Below the pieces are notes generated by a model. It worked only from the letters and a program-made list of their open reading frames with translations, had not been told where the DNA came from and ran no database searches. Positions 55,641-64,000 of a DNA stretch of 64,000 nt are shown piece after piece (position 1 is the first letter of the stretch; each line of letters starts with the position of its first letter). The stretch comes from Misgurnus anguillicaudatus (taxonomy: Eukaryota > Chordata > Actinopteri > Cypriniformes > Cobitidae), in NCBI RefSeq assembly GCF_027580225.2, contig NC_073356.2, forward strand, positions 62,001 to 126,000, in the 5' to 3' direction. The translations under genes and the position numbers were made by a program.

Positions 55641-57377
55641 ATACAACGCAACATTATAAAATATGTTTTACCTTAAAATGAGCTTGCGGAGTGAAAGGTC
55701 CTCCTTAACTTAATAGTCGGTAGATTTTTGCGCATGAAGTTTTTCTCAAACGCGAACTGAATGAGCTGACGAATGACAATGACAAAACTGCCAAAATTAG
55801 ATTTTAAAACTGCATGTGATGCTCAGCTGTTACAATACTGTATATTTACTGTATAACCATCTTATATCATTTATATCTACTATATATTATGCCACAACCA
55901 AACTGCATATTCTAATTTTAATGAACAGAACTACGTCTAAAACAAACACATTAAAGCTGCAGTCGGCAAGATATTTTTGATTATATTCACTGAAACCGAC
56001 ACTATGCTCCGATGGAACAACATAAATTAGACTGTTTAAGAAAAAAATCTGCGCTTCTAGCTCCACCTAGAGCCTATTATTTGGATTGCAAAAATCCACT
56101 GCTCCCGGTTTATCTGGTTTAATCAGCGCAGGCCGGTTCATCTGGTCCAATAAGCACAGGGGTGTGTAAAATCTGTCTGTCAATCACAGTTCCGGCACAT
56201 GCCACAGATGCGTTTACAAAAATACTGGTGCACATGCACTGACAAGCTCGCCTTAGCTACGGCAGTTCATTGGAACGAAAGCGTTAAATAGAGACGCCAT
56301 CTTGAAACAGGGGAGCCCTGCATCAGTGTAATTGTAGGCAATGGTGTAACGGAAATAAAATCAGTTTTAATATTATGAAAGTCTACTTTTTCTAACTACA
56401 ATGCATAGTTAATGTGTTAGTTAAGGTGGTAAGGTTGGGCGGACGGGTGGGTGGTGCCGGGGTGTGGCAATCAAAGGGGCATGATGAAAATGGAAATATT
56501 TTTATTTAAAACACTTAATTTTGAAGAAATAATGACAGAAAATGAACACATACTAGATTATTAATGAATTAAATGTTTTTAACAGATACCTCTAATGGGA
56601 ATAGCTGCATGAAGAAGTGAAACTAATGGGTTAATAAACACAAACTGAAGCAGATGTTGTAGATTGTCTGGCGAACAATGATAGATAGCGTGAAGGTTGT
56701 AAAAACTGATTATTTTCCACTATTAATTACATTATCTTAAAGGAGTGTAACTACAGCATGTAAATAATGCACATAAATAATGTGAGCAAGAGCGCTCAAC
56801 AATTATATTTAATCAACAGGCATGTGCAACCTTGCTAGCAGGTTGCTGAAACAACAAAATCACCAGCTAACTTACTTTAAATTTGCAAGAACTATAGACT
56901 AATACATTAACAGGCTTAAATAAACCCAAAACATAAGGCCACTTACAGTTCTCACGGACACGCGTTTTATCAACTGGCTATCCTCCAGACAATGACGGAC
57001 CATTTTGGCGATGTGAAGCGCGTCCGTGCTATTCTCCGAGATGCACTTGAAAGCCTTTTTTTGATGACCTAGTTAAGGCGGTAGGGTTTCCCAGTTTAGT
57101 ACCCTATGCTAGTAGGTCTAACATCCATACGCAGCACAGAAGTCCGGCATCGTCCATGAATTTCAAGTACAGGCGGAGATAATAGCATTACCTAATGACG
57201 CATAACACATGCTGTTAGAACCCCAAGGCGACATGTAGTGTACATATCTATGCAGACAAGGATGAACTTGAAGGGAGGTTGCTCGTTGGTAGTGTGGGAG
57301 GGGCATGAAAATTGTAAACATTCGAAATCATCCCAATCCTCCAGAGTTGCTGACCGCAGCTAAAAGCTGCTGGAGAC
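55641..57377. other. Spacer with dispersed-repeat pieces
   Basis: TTAAAGCTGCAGTCGGCAAG at 55951 looks like the start of a TTAA-type nonautonomous element, but I cannot find its other end. 56080-56330 is moderately GC-rich repeat sequence. No supported gene. Confidence 0.4.
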
Positions 57378-57457
57378 TTGCCATTGGCTGTTGTATTTGA
57401 ATGAATAAATAATGAGGTTGCCATTGGCTGTTGTATTTGAATGAATAAATAATGAGG
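57378..57457. repeat. 40-bp perfect tandem duplication
   Basis: The block starting TTGCCATTGGCTGTTGTATT and ending AAATAATGAGG occurs twice back to back with no visible difference; hence recent or a replication slip. Confidence 0.92.
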
Positions 57458-57564
57458 TGAGTCGAACCGTAGGTTCACACCAGCCATGTTTGAGGCGTCT
57501 ACCGCGTCCAGTTTGCCGCTTGAACACCTCGAGTTTACTCGCTTCATTTGCATGTGAAATTTTA

Positions 57565-58336
57565 TGCTGCGTTTACACCAACCGCGGTAGAGGCGTGAAG
57601 AGCGAGTGATTTCAATGTTAAGTCAATGTGCAGACGCGTTGACGCGCGTCAGGAGGTCCCGCGGCGTGGAAGAGGCGTTCGGCACGAACGGAAGACGCGT
57701 TTCCGCCTCAAAGGCTCGAATTGAGCGTTGTGCGCGGTACCGGCGAATGGTGCTTTTGTGCATTTTGCGATTCACGCGAATTTGCGGCTGACGCCCGAGT
57801 TGAAAAATTTGAACTTTGGCGGAATTGTACGGCGCGTTAACCAATCAGGAGTCTGCCTGCTGCCGTGGTGGCAGCCCCGCCCGGAGTCACTCACTCAACC
57901 AAGGCTTGATATTGTCCGTGCGCAGTCACCCGGAGCTATATGAAGTTCTTATTTCTATAGAGGAGACAGGAATAAAAAGGACCTCGCTTGGAAGAGTGTC
58001 AGTAAGGAATTTGGGCAACCTGGTAAGTTGTAATACACACTTCACTTTTGAATCACGTGACGTTTATCGACCCGCGCCGTTTATTTTCCCCCTATAGTAA
58101 GGTTACCAAGTACAAACTGGTAACTCTCTTGATAAATGCACAATCAACAAAAGACATCTTGCAAACAGACACTAGCACAGGAAGCGGATTTTGCCTCTGA
58201 CGCACGTTAAATGCTTGCTTTTTCTGCGCGTCTACTCCGCTCTACATGCGCGAATGCCTTCAAAGTGTTCAAGCGGCAAACTAGGCATGGTAGATGCGAT
58301 TTTGACGCCCAAAACGCGTTTGGTGTAAACCCAGCA
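57565..58336. mobile_element. 0.77-kb PIF-Harbinger-like nonautonomous element
   Basis: Flanked by TTA (57562-57564, 58337-58339). Ends TGCTGCGTTTACACCAA and TTGGTGTAAACCCAGCA are inverted with one mismatch. The interior is GC-rich with many CGCG words. The ORF 57816-58097 crosses it but I see no complete transposase or Myb-like gene. Confidence 0.85.
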
Positions 58337-58339
58337 TTA

Positions 58340-59698
58340 GTCATTGAGACATTCACGCTACTGGGTCCTAAAGTACACCCATTTCTCACAACATACAGAC
58401 CATAGACACAGACAGATGACTTGCTGATATCTCCTGTTTAAATGAAAATCGGATGAAAATCTGATTTATTCACTTGTGTTTTATCTGAACTGGATCAACA
58501 TTTATCTCACGACCCCAAATGTGCCATGATTATGTTATTTATTTGATGTTTATGCGAACAAAAGTTTCCATAATTTTTTATACCGTCAAAAATATCATTA
58601 CCCCAAAAATTCTTAAAATAGCATGATATAATTTTGAGGCTGTATTGCCCACTCTTAGTAGTGAAAATTCTCTAAGACCAATCAGTAATCTACAGTGTTT
58701 TCGCATTACGTTTTGGTACTAGCTCGGGTTGCTTGGAATGCTGACCGAGGTGTACTACGTACTGCACCCAGTGGAAAACTCACTGGGTGAGTTACCCAAA
58801 AGTAAGCTGACCTGACCCAAACCATGGGGAATGGAATGGAAAAGTGCCATTACAGACACACACTGACGCTGCGTGCTCCTTAAAAAAAGGCAAATTGGGC
58901 TAGCCAAATGTCAAATAAAAAAGAAGCAATGGGCTGATTAGGTGTCTCATGGGCCGGTCTGTCAGGAAAAAACATCTTACACTAACTTTTTTGAAAAATC
59001 CAGTACATGGCCACCACGACATAAGATACACTTGTGTCTCCTTGCTCATGACTTCTCGTTCTGTGCCTCCTCACGATGCAAATAAAAAATTGAGATGTCC
59101 GACAAGATGGCAGAGCTCAATCAGTTTCCTGGTTGTAGGATGTAGAAGTGAGAAAATAAAAAAGCATATTGAGAAGCACCCGATACCCAATACCCAGGTA
59201 TATGCTTAAATATTGTTTTGGACAAAGATATAATTTTGAAGATTTTAATTTCTTGATATATTACAAACCAAACATTCCATATATTTTTTATGTTTTTATG
59301 ATTCAAACCTAACAATGAAGTAGAAATACATAAAATCAGCATTCATTTTACAGACGATATGAGACTATAAATATATATATGGACAGTTGAGACAATCAAA
59401 TTATGCATCTCCTCTTGTTTTACGTGTGGGATCTAAAGTTGTCCCTTCATAAATTACTTTATTCTTTATACCATCCTGAATGACTTTCTGTTGAACTCGT
59501 AGCTTGGCATTATCATATCTGCAGTAGAGCCATGAAAAAGGAAATAATTAAATAAATGTGCAAGTCTCAAAACCTGTCAGGTTATATTTTACTCTAAAAT
59601 TAAAAGGAAACCTTGTTTAAAAATATTGACAGTGCCAGTTTCATCACCACCTTGCGGCTCCAATGAAACACTACACAGTGGACAGATGACTAAGACAT
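58340..59698. other. Spacer, no gene supported
   Basis: 58680-58880 contains repeat-like sequence (ccgaggtgtactacgtactg, cactgggtgagttacccaaa). 58949-59209 has an 86-codon ORF with no domain. The remainder is AT-rich. Confidence 0.4.
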
Positions 59699-60098
59699 AT
59701 TGAGATTAGGGATGTTAACAATTAGGGATGTTAATCGATCTTCGATTAATTGTCGATAAGAATTTACACGATAAAACTTAACGATTGTTGAAAAACAAGA
59801 TCATGCACGTGTGTGCGGCGCCTGCGCAAAACACATACAGTCGGAGAAAAAAAAAAATTAAGCGAGCGCGCAAAAGTTAAACTACTAGCTATGATCACAA
59901 CGATGCTCGATGCCAAGCATAGGCATGTGCTTTTTAACGTCATGCGAGACGAGGCTGGCTGGCTGCCAACGCAACGAAATTACATCCGCAGTGGATCTGA
60001 CAGGGTCCGACGCAGAAAATGCAAATACGTTTAGGATACTGAAAGCAAAGACCCTCTTCGGGGAAGCCTGCAAGATTAGCATAGCAACGCAGCTATAT

Positions 60099-61066
60099 AG
60101 AGGGTTTTCTCCGACGTCACGTTCTGGGCGGTAACCCGGATGCGCGGCCATTGTGGAGGCACTCGGTGTAAAGAACTGAACGGAGTACAATGGATTATTG
60201 TGCGCTTTGGATATAAGTGAATTTAGACATGTCTAAACAACAGATAACGCATCCAAGATGCAAAGGCATATAGGGAAGGACTGGGACCACAAGAAACAGC
60301 ACGATATTTTGAGAAATTACAATTTATAGGAGGTGCAGATCCTTACGAGTTAGCTCCCTCTTGTTGGATCCGTAACGACCCGGCGATTCTTTCTTCAGTT
60401 GCATATCCCGGTATAGTCAACTACCTGGTTTTCATGCCGAGCCCATATATTTCAATGTCAGCTTTATTTATATAGCAAATTTAAAATAGCCAGTGTCCTA
60501 CCAAAGTGCTTTACAGTAAAATAAGCACACATTAAAACAATAAAAGCAATAATTGTTTTTACCATTTACTATTAAAAATATTATTATCATTACAATAGAA
60601 AATTTGTTATGAGCAATTAAGCACACTGACATTAAGGCATTGCAGCGCAAATTTTAGTTGTGTTTAAGTACATTTTGTGCATCCACTTAAAGTATACTTT
60701 GAAAAAGTACATATTAAATACTCTTTAAATAAAGCACAACAAGTAGAAGCATAGTTGTTTTATACTTTATGAACTTCAGTCATATTTCTAATACAACAGA
60801 ACTCTTTTCTTGAGCTTTGCCGATCACAAGCGCCGCCTCTGATAATTTCTTGCATTCCTTTCCCTGGTTTTTAATAACTTTGGAAGTCGATAATATTCCA
60901 AATGTTTTTCTCAAACTGTCCTAATGATACAACCTCAAACACTCCAATAATTAACCATTTTCCTTGACGACGTTCGGGATATACTTCAGTGCCTGTGCTC
61001 TGTTGTGATGCGGAGTGCCTCCAATATGACGACTATCGCTCTGATGACGCGTCCTGAAAACCCTCT
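60099..61066. mobile_element. ISL2EU-like element nested in the hAT
   Basis: Ends AGAGGGTTTTCTCCGACG and the complement of GTCCTGAAAACCCTCT. The flanking words ATAT (left) and ATAT (right) are consistent with a 2-bp AT duplication, as I recall for the ISL2EU superfamily. About 970 bp, far too short to be autonomous. It contains one coding-like fragment (60255-60450) and a LINE/SINE-tail-like insertion from about 60450 (GCTTTATTTATATAGCAAAT). Confidence 0.6.
60255..60450 (+). pseudogene. Exon fragment of a transposon-borne protein (YqaJ-associated type)
   Basis: The frame reads AKAYREGLGPQETARYFEKL and then GGADPYELAPSCWIRND...YPGIVNYLVFMPSPY without a stop. The PYEL...P.IVNYL..SPSPY pattern resembles the N-terminal region of proteins found with YqaJ-nuclease elements in fish. 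No nuclease domain follows, so this is a remnant exon. The identification is from memory of the family and is tentative. Confidence 0.5.
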
Positions 61067-61573
61067 ATATAAGCATCTTTGCTGAAAGTACGTCTAAGTT
61101 GAGGTGACGACGAGAAAAGTGCCCTTCGTGTGCTTCTTGGATATAATTACAAACAGTGTATCAACTATTTATCGGAACAACTTGATAAATAACACTTGAT
61201 GATAATAAAACTGTTATTTTGACATGGACTTTCATGCGTCTGTTGCAGAGTGCCCGTGTGAGGCGGAGTTTACTGTGTCTATTAGTCATTATATTTCATT
61301 ACGAGATAAGTTTAAATTGATGATTTTATCAAAACAACAACTACATTGACTCATTTTACAATCCCACTAGCATGTTATTTAGACAAAATAAAATCTTTTA
61401 ATTCGCGTGAGGAAGCTGTCGTTTTTATGCACACTTTTATGTCATTGGCTATATGCCACTGCAGTGAAGGATTATTGCACTATTACTGTTAACGATTATT
61501 CGATTGATTGATCGTTAATTTAAATGATCATCGAATATGGGAAATTGCATAAATTGACATCCCTAATTGAGAT

Positions 61574-62466
61574 GTATATTTCAACTTCAGTGGTCGGCAT
61601 CTGTGACAGGTATTTCAACTTTCATTAGTTCTGTAAGGATGCCAAATGCCTAAGGGCTAAGTGCAGTCCGTTTTTTTTTCTAAGTTTGATTGTCCCCACT
61701 CCCCCATAGGGTTGACCTCACACAATATTTTTCCAATCCGAGCCTGTATGCTTTTGTCATTATAATGCTACTGTTTGGAAGAAAAGAAAAAAGGTTGAGC
61801 GCCCTTTAACATAATTTGGTGCCCGAACAGTGGCACTCCTACTGCCACATTTGTGGCTTTTTATTTAGAGTTTTGACCAGCGTGAGACATTTTGGATCCA
61901 TCAGTTGGATGCGCTTCGTTATCCAGGTCTAAACGAGGACACAGAGTTTAAGTGTTTTTTATGATGTGTTTTCTATGTTCTTGATGACTATGCTTTGTAC
62001 TTTTTGTTCTTTATTATTTCATATTTTTTACTTATTTTATTTTCACCTCCAGATAACTCATATTTTTGCTTTATTGGATACTTTTATTTCTTGATGTGTT
62101 TTGTTTATGTTTGGTTCCCTAATCCCTTACATCTGATTACCTTATTGGGTCAAATTGATTGTTTCAAGCATGATTAGTTTATTAAATGGTTTCTAATAAG
62201 GGGGGTGTCGCTGTAACTTATAAGTTGCTGACATTCTCAGTTTGTGTTGTTTTGCCCCTGATGAAGACCACTTGTTGGTTTCTTGTTGGTTGGCTTTTTA
62301 TTCATTCCTTCTCCTCTTTTTTATATTTGACTGGGTGCCTGGGACCTGCTGTTTTGTCTAAAGCTGTGTTCACTTGAGTTATAGGTGAACTGCTACTGTT
62401 GTCACTACAGTCAAGCTAAGGGGGCGTGGTTTTAGCAACCAGGCAACTAAGCTCCACGCACACCAT
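61574..62466. other. Spacer, no gene seen
   Basis: Near 61655, GCCTAAGGGCTAAGTGCAG resembles the left end of the 41107 MITE (CAAAGGCTAAGTGCAG). The rest is T-rich and noncoding; the hydrophobic ORFs at 61995-62377 reflect composition. Confidence 0.45.
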
Positions 62467-63029
62467 AGGTGTGTTCGACATCAGCTGCGGCTGAAACGGA
62501 GACATGAAGTCGGACATGCTGTGGTTTCTGTAGTTTGCTGCATTTACGTCAGGCATGGATGATCATGTGATGTTTTCTTGCTTTATCGCAGTTAACATGA
62601 TTTGTAAGATGTAACAACATAAAAAGTAAATTATACTGTTTTGAATGTCAGTGTATGAGCATGAGTGGAACTGAAGAGGCTTACAGCATCTGTTTTTACA
62701 GGAATAAAGTTTATAAAAATACAGATTTGTGAGCATTCCTGGAACTGAGGGCGTGAAAATAAACACGAAATACACGTGATTGTTGTCATGGGGTGAATCC
62801 GACCAATTGTGAAACAGCTGTGTGGTCATTACAGCCTGTGCAGCTCCTCTTCACGAACTGCGCTAGCTGACTCAGGTGGCTGATCTTGAATTGCTCTCGC
62901 AGTTCTTTAAAACCATATGACACAGTCATGTGCCTTCAGCGCCAGCTCAAGTCGGACAAAATTACTAACCGGCATGCACTGCTTTAAGCCGATCGGCCTG
63001 CACAGCGCCGCATGAAGTCGAACACACCT
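62467..63029. mobile_element. 0.56-kb nonautonomous DNA element
   Basis: Ends AGGTGTGTTCGAC and GTCGAACACACCT are perfect inverted repeats. Flanking CAT at 62464-62466 and 63030-63032. No ORF of note inside. A 3-bp duplication fits Harbinger in length though not in the TWA consensus. Confidence 0.8.
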
Positions 63030-63032
63030 CAT

Positions 63033-64000
63033 GCCTCTGCCCATTTTCAGTTATCCTCGAGTGATGCATGGTGACGCGCTGTCAAGATGGCGACGGCAGG
63101 CATCGCCTACTTTAAGCTTCAAAAAAGCTCTTCACAAACCTACGGGTGACGTCATGGATACTACGTCTTTCTTTTTTACAGTCTAGGGGTCAAACACACT
63201 TGTGCATGGTTCTGATTGGACACTGCGAGAAAATCAACATTCACTGCATAGTGGACACAAATTTGGCAAGAACAAAATAAATCCTTGTCCTTTGCCCATG
63301 GCTGACAACTCTGAAGCGTGTGCCAAAATTAGTGATTAGTTTAAAAAAAGGCCACCATTATAAAACAACACAACTATTAGTTATGTTCCTGACAGACTTT
63401 ATTTATTTTCTATTTTCTTGGTTTTGAATTTTAAAGAACAATATGGAGCATGGAAAGAAAGCTAGAAGTGTTGCCATAGCTTGGTAAAATGCGGTTTTAC
63501 ATTAGATTACATACCATGATCCCAATGTTGAAAGCATGAATCCTGCAACACCAACATCAAATGACCTCTTTACACGGCCTGTAAATTACAAGAAAAGTGT
63601 AGATGAAAAGAAAGAAATTTTACAAAGTACAAAAAAGCATAACATTAATGTTGCGGTGATGGAATTTTCCCAACAGTTAATCAGCGTGCAACAAACCCGG
63701 TGATACTGGTATCATTTTTACTTCTACTTAAAATTGTTTAAATGCAGCGCTTGTGTAAGCTGAGTTAAATCACTTATGAATTTGCTTGCAATGGCAACAA
63801 TTTTTTTGCTTTAGCGAGTGTATGCAGGTACTTCTGATGGAAGCCCGCCAGTCCCAAGCTGAGCAACTGGCTCTTCCTCTATTGTTATTCTTAATGAAAA
63901 ACATAATATCAAAACAATCTCGCTTATCGTCGCTGTCCGATGAAAACCACGTATGTCCATTTTGCCGATTTTGAGATTTTTTGACGGATTGAATGTCCAG
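63033..64000. other. Spacer to window end, no gene supported
   Basis: 63060-63200 looks like a dispersed repeat (gatggcgacggcaggcatcg, acgtcatggatactacgtc). The short ORF at 63786-63974 has no recognisable domain. Confidence 0.4.

Larger units (their letters stand above)
59707..61565. mobile_element. 1.86-kb nonautonomous hAT element
   Basis: Perfect 8-bp duplication ATTGAGAT (59699-59706, 61566-61573). Ends TAGGGATGTTAA and the complement of TTGACATCCCTA are inverted. The left end is doubled: TAGGGATGTTAACAAT precedes a second TAGGGATGTTAATCG. It holds the ISL2EU-like element at 60099-61066. No hAT transposase ORF. Confidence 0.9.

Overview
The window looks like a gene-poor, transposon-dense piece of a teleost fish genome, most probably a cyprinid. 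The basis is the mix of element families: fish-type L2/CR1 and Tx1/L1 LINEs, a Ty3/gypsy LTR element, hAT, PIF-Harbinger and TTAA-class DNA elements, and hairpin MITEs. I found no convincing host protein-coding gene, rRNA, functional tRNA or CRISPR array. Nearly every real ORF belongs to a mobile element, and most are broken.

Layout. 1-5.7 kb: MITEs rich in ACCAGCA, a 93-bp tandem repeat and degenerate dispersed repeats. 5.7-6.75 kb: a 46/47-bp minisatellite. 6759-21688: a giant palindromic (foldback) element of 14.9 kb that has landed at the end of the minisatellite, with perfect matching ends and a perfect 6-bp target duplication (CCTGTC). Its two arms (about 3.7-4.0 kb after later insertions are subtracted) each carry a copy of the same six-exon gene of unknown family (gene A). 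A second unknown gene (gene B) crosses the 0.4-kb centre. Three unrelated elements have inserted into it since: a 4.5-kb gypsy retrotransposon in the left arm, and a 1.64-kb TTAA element and a 0.68-kb Harbinger-like element in the right arm. This element is the best candidate in the window for something undescribed.

22.2-29.7 kb: a near full-length but dead Tx1/L1 LINE on the minus strand, split by a nested Harbinger-like foldback cluster. 30.3-43.0 kb: a 12.7-kb array of long degenerate repeats. Its unit starts carry a hairpin with compensatory base changes and its unit ends carry a second hairpin. 43.4-52.1 kb: a four-level nest, in which an outer inverted-repeat pair encloses a TTAA hairpin MITE, which is split by a near full-length L2 LINE, which is split by a 1.9-kb DNA element. 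52.1-64 kb: solo element ends and nonautonomous elements, several with exact target duplications, including a 1.86-kb hAT that itself holds an ISL2EU-like element with a fragment of coding exon.

The genes do not work together as a host pathway. What the window records is insertion order. Target duplications give relative ages in several places, and the gypsy LTR pair (about three differences in 179 bp by eye) shows that one insertion is recent. All coordinates and identities come from reading the sequence; no alignment or database search was run.
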